A stretch of DNA of 64,000 nucleotides, from positions 1,079,438-1,143,437 of the forward strand of contig NZ_JH601103.1 in the NCBI RefSeq assembly GCF_000245815.1. The letters run 5' to 3'. Both the position numbers and the translations under genes were made by a program. This DNA comes from Dolosigranulum pigrum ATCC 51524. Its GTDB lineage: Bacteria > Bacillota > Bacilli > Lactobacillales > Carnobacteriaceae_A. The notes beneath the pieces were generated by a model. The model worked only from the letters and a program-made list of their open reading frames with translations. It was not told the DNA's origin and did not search any database. Below are positions 25,527 through 33,619 of this stretch, piece after piece (the stretch's first letter is position 1; each line of letters starts with the position of its first letter).

Positions 25527-26660
25527 ATGGGCTATCAGATTAGTCAAGTTATGCATCAATTGTGGCGTGAGAAGTGGAAGTATCTCTTTATCTTTGCTCA
25601 GTGTGTTATTTGTTTGACATTAATTTTGATGGGTCTTAATGAACAGCACTCTTATGCTTATCGGCGCGATGTGTTGATGTATGATAGGTCCCATCAATTG
25701 ACCACTATTTCATCTGTTCAGGGGGATTTATTAAATCAGACAGTTCCTGATGATTTACTGGATAGGCAATACATTATTTATCATAAACGGTCGCTTATTA
25801 ACTACTTGACGACTGACGATGATATCGGAAGTATTTATTTAGTTAGAGGTAATCAGGCCTTTTTCGACACATATTTTCCCGATCAACCGGTTGAAAAAGG
25901 TGTTGCTTACGGAGATAAAGATGTAATTGTTTCACTGGGAAAAGCTGATGGACAGACATTAACAGAAGGGATAGCATTTTATTCAGATAAGGTAGTCATT
26001 GAGGAAAAAATGTATACTTATGATTCAATTGTTCCTTCTAGGGAACGTATTCCATTTCAAGCGATTGGATCAGATGATATCGATACGTCCAATGCATTAT
26101 TTATATTAGCATCTGACTTAGCTCACTATGGTGAAGATGAAGGCATACCAGTTATTAAAACAAGCAGTTCATTAACAGACGTAGCTGATTTAGTGACTGA
26201 GATGACACATCTTAATCCTAATAATCGCTATGAAGCGGTTGATTTGCTCGGACATTTCGATAGTCGCGTGGCTGATATGCGTTCGACCGTTCAACTGTTT
26301 AGTTGGATTGGCTATGTGGCAATGATTATGATTGCCTTTGGTATCATTGGAATCATGATGTTAATTTTTCATAAACGGCAAAAATCCTATATCATTCATC
26401 ATTTGTTCGGTGCAACTTGGCAAATATTAGCTATTCAAATGGCCAGTGAGCTATCTATTTTGATGATTAGTGCTTTTCTTTTGTCAATTGTCGCTGCGGG
26501 ATTGATTCAACCTGAGTTGTCAACAGATTACTTTCCAATTGTCACACATGGAAGCAGTGTTGGACTGACGGGTTTCATTGTCATCAGCATCATTATGATT
26601 AATACAGTGTGGATGACTTACAACTTATCTCGACTGAAATTGACGAATTGGCTGATTTAA
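25527..26660 (+). CDS. ABC transporter permease, FtsX/MacB-like (second subunit)
   Basis: The 377-residue protein repeats the layout of the preceding gene: one N-terminal membrane segment (YLFIFAQCVICLTLILMG), an extracytoplasmic domain, and three C-terminal segments (YVAMIMIAFGIIGIMMLIF, LSILMISAFLLSIVAAGLI, TGFIVISIIMINTVWM). The two permeases are clearly different in sequence and probably pair as a heterodimer. It begins 10 bases after the first permease behind AAGGAGG. Confidence 0.83.
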   Translation: MGYQISQVMHQLWREKWKYLFIFAQCVICLTLILMGLNEQHSYAYRRDVLMYDRSHQLTTISSVQGDLLNQTVPDDLLDRQYIIYHKRSLINYLTTDDDIGSIYLVRGNQAFFDTYFPDQPVEKGVAYGDKDVIVSLGKADGQTLTEGIAFYSDKVVIEEKMYTYDSIVPSRERIPFQAIGSDDIDTSNALFILASDLAHYGEDEGIPVIKTSSSLTDVADLVTEMTHLNPNNRYEAVDLLGHFDSRVADMRSTVQLFSWIGYVAMIMIAFGIIGIMMLIFHKRQKSYIIHHLFGATWQILAIQMASELSILMISAFLLSIVAAGLIQPELSTDYFPIVTHGSSVGLTGFIVISIIMINTVWMTYNLSRLKLTNWLI

Positions 26661-26675
26661 TCGAAAGGAGATCTT

Positions 26676-27359
26676 ATGGGTGGGACACTTATTAAATTAT
26701 CAAATATTCATAAAACATTTCGACAAGGAAGCAGTGAAGTAGATATTTTCAGACAACTCAATTTTGTGATGAAATGCGGAGAGAGTGTGGCTATTGTAGG
26801 ACAATCTGGTTTAGGGAAGACAACTTTATTAAATCTCATTGCTCTCTTAGATACTGATTATAATGGGCAGTATTCACTCTTAGGAGAAGACACTTCTCAC
26901 TTAACAACAAAAGAGTTATTTAGTCTGAGAATGGCGCATATTGGGTATATGTGCCAATATCACAATTTATTAGTTGATATGACAGTTATGGAAAATGTCC
27001 AGATGCCACTAGGATATGCCGGAGTGAGTAAGGTTGAACGAAAAGAGAGAAGTCTGGCAATAGTTGAGAAGATTGGATTAGCTGATAAAGCAAGCGAGAA
27101 GGCAGCTAACTTATCAGGTGGGCAACAAATGCGTGTTGCTTTGGCACGAGCGCTTGTCAGTAAGCCAGACATCTTAATTGCTGATGAACCAACAGGAAAC
27201 TTAGATGCATCCACCAGCCAAGATATTATGGAACTATTTCAGTCTATTAACAGCCAAGGTATGTCAATGGTAATTGTCACCCATGACTTGGAAGTTGCTC
27301 ATAACTGCAATCGGATAGTAGAATTGCGAGATAGACAGTTGTGGGAAGTAGCTAAATAA
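26676..27359 (+). CDS. ABC transporter ATP-binding protein, LolD/MacB-like
   Basis: The 227-residue ATPase has Walker A GQSGLGKTT, signature LSGGQQMRVALARA, Walker B ILIADEPTGNLD and an H-loop in IVTHDLEVAH. The sequence belongs to the LolD/MacB group that works with FtsX-type permeases; some members serve bacteriocin export or immunity. It completes the lipoprotein-lipopeptide-permease-permease-ATPase operon. The Walker A Ser is replaced by Leu (SGLGKT), a tolerated position. Confidence 0.9.
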   Translation: MGGTLIKLSNIHKTFRQGSSEVDIFRQLNFVMKCGESVAIVGQSGLGKTTLLNLIALLDTDYNGQYSLLGEDTSHLTTKELFSLRMAHIGYMCQYHNLLVDMTVMENVQMPLGYAGVSKVERKERSLAIVEKIGLADKASEKAANLSGGQQMRVALARALVSKPDILIADEPTGNLDASTSQDIMELFQSINSQGMSMVIVTHDLEVAHNCNRIVELRDRQLWEVAK

Positions 27360-27362
27360 ATA

Positions 27363-27410
27363 AACTAACCCCCTCTAGGATTTCAGCAGTAAAAGTAGAG
27401 GGGGTTAGTT
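27363..27410. terminator. Strong bidirectional terminator
   Basis: AACTAACCCCCTCTA pairs perfectly with TAGAGGGGGTTAGTT between convergent genes. Confidence 0.93.
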
Positions 27411-27426
27411 AGATGTTCATCGTCTG

Positions 27427-27714
27427 TTAAAGTGGGAGTAATTCAATGACTCGACTGGTAAATAAATACAACTCTATGGGAACAACGGCAGCGAAAATCA
27501 ACCATTTCCATTCTACTGCAATTAGGTTAGCTAATACACTGAATCCCCAGGCAATCACAATGATAAGGAAGCTGTTAAGTTCAACGCCAAATAATGTTTC
27601 CAATACAATTCTAACAAATGGAATGAATAGTAAAACAAATACAATTGACAGATAAGCAATACGGCTTCTCCAGTTGAGCTGTGCCCACTTTGTTTTTAGT
27701 TGTCTGTCATTCAT
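27427..27714 (-). CDS. Small three-segment membrane protein
   Basis: The 95-residue product starts MNDRQLKTKWAQLNWRSRIA and has three hydrophobic segments. The next gene upstream on this strand encodes a protein of the same size and layout with a matching N-terminal motif (W..LN or W..MN, then SR.A), so the two look like diverged duplicates. The ATG follows AAGGTG. Position next to a secreted phospholipase-like protein and two bacteriocin-type loci makes an immunity role conceivable, but no family is recognised. Confidence 0.65.
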   Translation of the reverse strand: MNDRQLKTKWAQLNWRSRIAYLSIVFVLLFIPFVRIVLETLFGVELNSFLIIVIAWGFSVLANLIAVEWKWLIFAAVVPIELYLFTSRVIELLPL

Positions 27715-27783
27715 GTTAATCACCTTCAATTAACGTTTTGTGTGATGTAGTTTAGCAAAATACTGTCTAAGATTATCTGGCCA

Positions 27784-28065
27784 TTAAGGAATCATCATAC
27801 CAATTCCAACAACAAGGGCAAACATTACTCTAATAACAATTATTGTCGAGATCATTAATTTCCATTCTCGAGCAATAATGCATAATCCTAAACAAAGAAA
27901 ATATAAATCGTTCAATTGCGTCCATGAGAGAAGGTTAAAATCAAATCCTATATCTAATGTTACTGTAATAATGATTGTTAGTACCAGCGTTCCAACAGCT
28001 ACAAAAGCTGTACGACTTAATCCATTCATGTTTTTCCAATTATTTGTCAAATTGCTGATAGTCAT
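27784..28065 (-). CDS. Small three-segment membrane protein (paralogue)
   Basis: The 93-residue product starts MTISNLTNNWKNMNGLSRTA and has hydrophobic segments at about residues 22-42, 50-66 and 72-90. It shares size, topology and the W...N..SR.A entry motif with the gene at 27427-27714. It lies about 40 bases downstream of the phospholipase-like gene on the same strand and may be co-transcribed with it. The ATG follows AGTAGGTG. Confidence 0.65.
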   Translation of the reverse strand: MTISNLTNNWKNMNGLSRTAFVAVGTLVLTIIITVTLDIGFDFNLLSWTQLNDLYFLCLGLCIIAREWKLMISTIIVIRVMFALVVGIGMMIP

Positions 28066-28102
28066 TTGAATCACCTACTTGCTATTTTCAGACATACTTA
28101 TC

Positions 28103-28720
28103 TTATGGTAAGAACGGCGCTAATATTGGGTATTGAATAGCTAATGCTGTGGTACCCCCGACCTTAGCTGCAAAAGTCATGATAGCAGCGATTGCATAAG
28201 CTTGAGCTCCAGTTCCTTTTATACTTCCAAAATTAGAGGCAATATTATGAACAAAATTAATATCACATTTTGTATTTCCCCATCCATTTTGCTCATAACA
28301 TTTATCATGTTTTTGGCACTGTCGATCAAGTGTATCGATAGGAGGGGAGCCTTTATCCCCAGGTCCACACCAATTTCCATAATCTATAATGCTTCTACTA
28401 GTCAGAGCCCCTTGTTCAGTTAGTATCATGTCATTATAAGTTAATCCAGCCTCAATCACTTCTTGACTTTCATTGTTCTGACGTGCAAGTTCTTCATTAA
28501 ATAATTGATCTCCATCCATATCTATATATGCTTCTACACTTCCCAAGGTACTTCTAAGTTCAGCAATATCTTCTTCTGTAGTTTCAATATTTTCCGACGA
28601 TTCTATATTATATTTATTCTCATGAGCATGAACACTGATAGTGGTAATCTGAGCTGCAGAAAACATTCCTATTAAAGTAACTAACATAACGATTGTAAAC
28701 TTTCTGACTAGTTTAAACAT
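28103..28720 (-). CDS. Secreted phospholipase A2-like protein
   Basis: The 205-residue product has a signal peptide (about residues 1-33, ending VHAHE), an acidic pro-like region and a prokaryotic phospholipase A2-type core: YGNWCGPGDKGSPP (114-127), then CQKHDKCY (135-142) with the His-Asp catalytic pair and bracketing cysteines, and CDINF further on. Secreted PLA2 enzymes hydrolyse the sn-2 ester of phospholipids. The C-terminal quarter is hydrophobic (AIAAIMTFAAKVGGTTALA). The ATG follows AAAGGAGG; a promoter with an overlapping cre site lies upstream. A broken second copy lies at 41.6-41.9 kb. Activity is inferred only from the motif. Confidence 0.82.
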   Translation of the reverse strand: MFKLVRKFTIVMLVTLIGMFSAAQITTISVHAHENKYNIESSENIETTEEDIAELRSTLGSVEAYIDMDGDQLFNEELARQNNESQEVIEAGLTYNDMILTEQGALTSRSIIDYGNWCGPGDKGSPPIDTLDRQCQKHDKCYEQNGWGNTKCDINFVHNIASNFGSIKGTGAQAYAIAAIMTFAAKVGGTTALAIQYPILAPFLP

Positions 28721-28801
28721 TAATTTTCCTCCTTTGGTTGAGAACAATATGTCAATATGCTGTATATGATCTCCCTTGAGCATATATAATTTATTATGTA
28801 T

Positions 28802-28830
28802 ATTTTACCAATAAAGCAAAACGCTTTCAA
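28802..28830 (-). promoter_or_regulatory. Promoter of the phospholipase-like gene with overlapping cre site
   Basis: On the minus strand TTGAAA and TAAAAT are 17 bases apart. TGAAAGCGTTTTGC (plus-strand 28816-28829) overlaps the -35 box and matches the cre consensus except at its last two bases, so repression by CcpA when sugar is plentiful is likely. Confidence 0.65.
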
Positions 28831-28960
28831 CAAATTAATACTATATTATGATGAGTTCTATGCCATGTTTATGATAAATTCCTTAAAGAGATAATGTTGC
28901 TGTTAACGGTAAATTTGTAGATATATTACTGGGGAATAGTGAAATAAAAATATTGAAGAG

Positions 28961-29005
28961 AACTCTAAATGAATTTTAGTTAATGTATCTTGTTTAGAGT
29001 TTTTA
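28961..29005 (+). terminator. Terminator-like hairpin ahead of the lanthipeptide locus
   Basis: AACTCTAAA pairs with TTTAGAGTT and is followed by T residues. It sits in the 390-base AT-rich gap between the phospholipase-like promoter and the first locus gene; a TATAAT-like -10 box lies at about 29070. Nothing else is seen in the gap. Confidence 0.6.
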
Positions 29006-29208
29006 GAAATTAAAAAAATAAAAAATAAATAATAAACATAAAATACTTAACTTTCAAATAATTTTTATGATATAATAAGATTGAATATAGCGATTACATT
29101 TGGGAAATCATACGCATGGGCAAATCAATATGTGATAATATAGCTAATTACTTCATCGCGTATATTAGAGAAATAATCTCATATAACTTATATAAGGGGA
29201 GGCAACAA

Positions 29209-30093
29209 ATGAATATTACGATACCAGAATTTAGTTATGGAACAAATCTTATCTTAAAAGATATATCGCTTGAATTAACAAAGCCACAAATTATTGGTTT
29301 AGTTGCACCAAATGGAACGGGAAAATCGACCTTTATCAAGTTGATTTCAGGTCATCTGTCAGCTCCGGAAGTAGACATTAATTTAGATGGCCATACTTAT
29401 GAAACTGATTTGATTTATATGCGACGTCAAATTGTGAAAATGCCGGATCAAATGGATTTATATGATGAACTCACCGCAAGAGATCATTTGAGGTATTACG
29501 CTAGCTTGTGGGAAGTAGAAAAAGAGCATGTAGAGGTTGTCATCCAAACCTTGAATATGTCATCTTATTGTGATAATCCAATTAAATCTTATTCATTAGG
29601 CATGCGCCAAAGAGTTTGTTTTGCACTTATGTTAGTGACAAAAGCTCAGTATTTACTGTTAGATGAAGTGATGAATGGATTAGATCCAGATAATGTTGAT
29701 ATGATTTCTGATATTTTATTTAAATTAAAAGAGAAAGGTACGACGATGCTTATTGCTTCTCACCTATTAGAAAATTTGGATCAGATTGCAGATGTCGTTT
29801 ATTTTATGAAAGATCATCAGTTGGCATTTAGATATGAACCAGCGATATCTCAACGTGAGATGCTCTCAGTGCAATTCAGTGATGAAGTTCACCAGAAGTC
29901 TTTTATAGATACATTTACAGATATTCCTATTCAGTTTGATAATGATAGTCTATATATTGACGTACCATTGATCGATGAGTTCATGTTAGAGGAAATATTT
30001 AGATGGTTGACAACTCACTTAGACAGAGTGGGTGAAGTAAAATTGGGGACGAAAGGTTGTCATAAACTGTTTAGAGAATTATATGATAGGTAG
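29209..30093 (+). CDS. ABC transporter ATP-binding protein, LanF-like
   Basis: The 294-residue ATPase has Walker A APNGTGKST, a signature SYSLGMRQRVCFALM, Walker B YLLLDEVMNGLD and an H-loop in IASHLLENL. The LGMRQR signature is typical of the ABC-2 or bacteriocin-immunity group (LanF), which drives lanthipeptides out of the membrane of the producer. The ATG is 6 bases after GGGGAGG; an in-frame start 31 codons earlier has no ribosome site. Two ABC-2-type permeases follow directly, completing a LanFEG-like set at the head of the locus. Confidence 0.85.
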   Translation: MNITIPEFSYGTNLILKDISLELTKPQIIGLVAPNGTGKSTFIKLISGHLSAPEVDINLDGHTYETDLIYMRRQIVKMPDQMDLYDELTARDHLRYYASLWEVEKEHVEVVIQTLNMSSYCDNPIKSYSLGMRQRVCFALMLVTKAQYLLLDEVMNGLDPDNVDMISDILFKLKEKGTTMLIASHLLENLDQIADVVYFMKDHQLAFRYEPAISQREMLSVQFSDEVHQKSFIDTFTDIPIQFDNDSLYIDVPLIDEFMLEEIFRWLTTHLDRVGEVKLGTKGCHKLFRELYDR

Positions 30094-30127
30094 TTAATGT
30101 GCCCGATTAGCAAAGGAGTATAAAAAG

Positions 30128-31231
30128 ATGAAGCTCATACAGTTGGACTGGAAGAATTTCTTAAAGAAGCACTTGATGTGGAAATTTCTAGCGTTGGCTT
30201 GTTGCAGTATGTTGTTGTCAGTGGGTTACTTTAAGTTATTTCAAGAAGGCAAGATCTATTATGAATTAGATCAAGCGATTAATCAAGTGAGAGAATTAGA
30301 GGCAGAATTGAAATATAGTGAGGCTTTGACAGATGAGCGATCTGACTTTATATCGCGATATCGTAGCACATATAATCGACAACGCGGAATTTACCAAGTA
30401 GATAAAAATATTAGTTCCTTACCTGCCGCAATTGATGAGCGCATAGTCCTAAGAGAACAAGCAGATGAGTTGTTAGGCTATTTAGCAGACGAGTATTTAG
30501 AAAGTATTGATGGTATACAAAAAGACAAGACTATCATACAATACTTATCAGATCATGAATTACTTATCAGTGATTATGCATCCAATAATATAGTTGTTCA
30601 AAATATAGTTGTTCTATTGGGGCTAGGTGGTGGACTGTTTATCTATGCATTGCTCAGTAGTGAATTATTAGTTAGTCATCAATTAAAGCAAACGCTATTG
30701 GAAGCTATTCCTGAAAAATTATTTATACGACATATGAGTTACTATGGATATACAGTAGTTGTTTATTTTATGTTACCCATACTAGCGATATTGTTAGTAC
30801 TGTTAGGCTATTCTTTGGCAGTGAATAGCCATGTCTGGCAACATCCTTACTTAATTTCTCAAGGAGATAGCTATATTGCACTGGCAAATTGGCAAATCAT
30901 TGCTTGGTCACTACTGATGACATTAGTTGCGACAGCGCTAGCTTATCAGTTCTTATTTATTGTCACTCCAATACTGCAAGATAGTATTTTTTCAGCATTA
31001 ATCTTTATTGCTTTAGTTAGTTTACCGATATTTTTTACGAGTGCATGGGTTAATTATTTACCATATAGTCATAGTATACTTTATCCTGTTTTTCATCAGC
31101 AAAGTGGATCTTTAGTGATAGATATAACTAAACAATTAGGGATATCTATTGGTTACGTTTTAATACTGCAACTAATTATTTGGGTGATACATAAATTACG
31201 GGTAACCAAAAGGCTATTATTTAAGTTGTGA
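30128..31231 (+). CDS. ABC-2 type permease, LanE-like
   Basis: The 367-residue membrane protein has one N-terminal hydrophobic segment (about residues 17-36), an extracytoplasmic or loop region of about 120 residues with a coiled-coil-like stretch (ELDQAINQVRELEAELKYSE), then five or six C-terminal segments. It follows the LanF-like ATPase and precedes a second permease, so it probably forms one half of the immunity exporter. Sequence similarity to the next permease is not obvious. Confidence 0.75.
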   Translation: MKLIQLDWKNFLKKHLMWKFLALACCSMLLSVGYFKLFQEGKIYYELDQAINQVRELEAELKYSEALTDERSDFISRYRSTYNRQRGIYQVDKNISSLPAAIDERIVLREQADELLGYLADEYLESIDGIQKDKTIIQYLSDHELLISDYASNNIVVQNIVVLLGLGGGLFIYALLSSELLVSHQLKQTLLEAIPEKLFIRHMSYYGYTVVVYFMLPILAILLVLLGYSLAVNSHVWQHPYLISQGDSYIALANWQIIAWSLLMTLVATALAYQFLFIVTPILQDSIFSALIFIALVSLPIFFTSAWVNYLPYSHSILYPVFHQQSGSLVIDITKQLGISIGYVLILQLIIWVIHKLRVTKRLLFKL

Positions 31232-31251
31232 TAGTTTAGGGAGGGATAAGT

Positions 31252-32433
31252 ATGAGTGGTTTTGAATGGAAACTTTTGTGGCGACAACGTCTATTTCGCT
31301 TTAAGTTACTTACGATAGTGATGCTGACGTGTGGATTATTTTTTGTAATGATAGAAGATTTGTCTGAACGAGAATTGGCTATTATAGAATCTAATCAACT
31401 CTCTCAAGATTATTACTTAGCGAGTGCCAATCAAATGATGCAGACATACGGAGAAAATAATAAAGATGTACAGATGATGATACAGTTAGCTAGTTTGGCT
31501 GAAGATCAAAGTCAAGCTCTTCAAAGGAAAGATTATCGGGCATTTGTTCAAAAGAGATATAAATTTCTTCAAGCCCATCAACAAGCAATTGAAGAATTAA
31601 ATTGGGCCCAGTCAAATGTGCTAGATAACTTTGCATTTGAAGCAGCAACCACTGATAAAGTTGAGGCATTAGGTTTGGAGCTGTATCAGGCGACAGCTCA
31701 TTCATTGGAGCAACTATTGGCTCAAGATACAATATCACAACCTGAAGCATTAGGTAAGCATACGACGATGATGGTACGGAGTTTGTTTTTAGGAGAGAGC
31801 CCTCAGTTTATTAATTTTTGGTTAGCAGTCTTTTTAGTGACACTGTTTTTAGTTAGCCAGACATGTTTAGAAGGGAGAAAGAATCACCAGTCATTTACAG
31901 AAATTATTCCACAATCTAAAGCAGTTCATACAATAGCTACTACAGTCAGTAATGCGGTAGTGGTTACAATATTTCAGATACTATTACTAATATTAGTTTT
32001 GATAAGTTATACGTTTGTTTATTCTTTTGGGCATTTATCTGTAACTATTCGACGGTTTGGTAGTAGTGGTTTCATGTCATTAATTGTGGTGATCGCCTTA
32101 TGTTTAGCTATGTTGTGGGGCTTGAATATGTTAATTACAGCATTAACTGCTCTGTTCAATCAACTGTTCAATAATCAAGTGCTTACTTTATTTGTGGTAG
32201 TATTATTCATTTGTTTTATTCCTATGGTGAATACATTAGAAGTAGATGCTAGTTGGTTTCAATATAATCCATTTTCTTATGTAGAGATTGGTCATGTCGT
32301 TTGGGGAGTTCAGCATTACTTTTTTACAGAAGGTTCTTTCTCATTGAAAGAATTCTGGTGGTCGATAGTCTTCACTGTCACAGCTATTTATGGGATGCTA
32401 TATGGAGTTGCTTATTTTAAACAAAGAAATTGA
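31252..32433 (+). CDS. ABC-2 type permease, LanG-like
   Basis: The 393-residue membrane protein opens MSGFEWKLLWRQRLFRFKLL, has a soluble loop of about 130 residues and five to six later membrane segments. Its end, including QYNPFSYVEIGHVVWGVQ and FFTEGSFSLKEF, is closely matched by the permease at 38387-39595, so the two are duplicates. Position after the LanF/E-like genes and 21 bases before lanC ties it to immunity. AGGGAGGGATAAGT precedes the ATG. Confidence 0.8.
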   Translation: MSGFEWKLLWRQRLFRFKLLTIVMLTCGLFFVMIEDLSERELAIIESNQLSQDYYLASANQMMQTYGENNKDVQMMIQLASLAEDQSQALQRKDYRAFVQKRYKFLQAHQQAIEELNWAQSNVLDNFAFEAATTDKVEALGLELYQATAHSLEQLLAQDTISQPEALGKHTTMMVRSLFLGESPQFINFWLAVFLVTLFLVSQTCLEGRKNHQSFTEIIPQSKAVHTIATTVSNAVVVTIFQILLLILVLISYTFVYSFGHLSVTIRRFGSSGFMSLIVVIALCLAMLWGLNMLITALTALFNQLFNNQVLTLFVVVLFICFIPMVNTLEVDASWFQYNPFSYVEIGHVVWGVQHYFFTEGSFSLKEFWWSIVFTVTAIYGMLYGVAYFKQRN

Positions 32434-32454
32434 GAAGAAATAGGGGGGGAAATA

Positions 32455-33609
32455 ATGGGAAATACTGAGGAAACGAGAGAAAAAATTAAATTGATACTTA
32501 ATAATATACACGATAATGATTATTCTTTGAACAACGGTAATGTAGGGAAGCTATTGTTACTGGATATAATCCATGAACAAAAATATTTATCAACTATTGA
32601 TTATATGGATCAACGCGAGAAAGTCTTAAAATATTTATGGCATAATTTGAAGAATAATCCAATTTATCCAGGAATATTTGACGGGATAAGCGGAGTAGGA
32701 TTATATTTTAAACAACGTACAGAGTTAACTGAGTATGAAGATATGATTTATCAATATACTTTAAACAAGTGTTCTCAAATCATAGAAAAGAATAATCATT
32801 TAGAGACTTTTGTATACTACGAACTTTATGGAGGACTAATAGGTTGTGGAAAAGTACTGTTAGGAGAAAAAAAGTATGCAAATGATTTATTAGCACTTAC
32901 TGAAAAATTGGTTCTAGAAACAGAAAAATTTGTTGATAAAATTATGCATGATAGAGTAGCTTATTTCTTTATAGAAAATGGGATAGGCATAAATGCTACA
33001 TCAATTACATATAATCTAGGACTGAGTCATGGATTAGCAGGACTACTATCTTTTCTTATTGATTTCTATGAAGAAAATAAGGAGAATAGATATTTTGATT
33101 CAATTATTGAACGTATAAAAAAGGCTATAGATAGCTTATTATTGATATATATGAGTAGCAGAAAATATACAGATGATTATTGGTATTGGAACGATGAAAT
33201 TACGTTAATTTGGAAACATAAGATAAAAGAGGTGTCTACATTTACATGGTGTAGGGGTATGGTAGGCATTTCAACATTGGTGTACAAGGGATTTAAGTTA
33301 TTAGGAAAAGAAGAAAACGCACAAAATGTGAGAGAGAATATAATCCAATTATTTAATTCAGTTAAGAAAGATGTATTATTTGAAAATAATTCTATTTGTC
33401 ATGGATCATTTGGAATTATATATACAATGATGAACAAGTTCAATTATTATAATGAAATATTCACAAAAGAACTAGCTAATATGATGATTGATGTTATCAG
33501 TTCAATAGAAGATTATTCATTTCTGCAAGGAGAACTAGGAAGTTTTATTATCGCCTTACAAGCTGAAAATTTAAAAAAACTGAAAATAGATACTTTTTTG
33601 GGATATTAG
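32455..33609 (+). CDS. lanC: Lanthionine synthetase C-like cyclase
   Basis: LanC joins cysteine thiols to dehydrated Ser/Thr in the precursor to make thioether rings. The 384-residue product has the alpha-barrel repeat motifs GIFDGISGVGLY (about 77-88), YGGLIGCG, LGLSHGLAGLLSF (about 190), TWCRGMVGIS (about 265) and ICHGSFGII (about 317). The Cys of TWCRG and the Cys-His of ICHG are the expected zinc ligands, so the enzyme looks competent. It is very rich in AAA, AAT and ATA codons, unlike the core genes. It sits between the immunity permeases and lanT. Confidence 0.92.
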   Translation: MGNTEETREKIKLILNNIHDNDYSLNNGNVGKLLLLDIIHEQKYLSTIDYMDQREKVLKYLWHNLKNNPIYPGIFDGISGVGLYFKQRTELTEYEDMIYQYTLNKCSQIIEKNNHLETFVYYELYGGLIGCGKVLLGEKKYANDLLALTEKLVLETEKFVDKIMHDRVAYFFIENGIGINATSITYNLGLSHGLAGLLSFLIDFYEENKENRYFDSIIERIKKAIDSLLLIYMSSRKYTDDYWYWNDEITLIWKHKIKEVSTFTWCRGMVGISTLVYKGFKLLGKEENAQNVRENIIQLFNSVKKDVLFENNSICHGSFGIIYTMMNKFNYYNEIFTKELANMMIDVISSIEDYSFLQGELGSFIIALQAENLKKLKIDTFLGY

Positions 33610-33619
33610 ATGGGGGATA

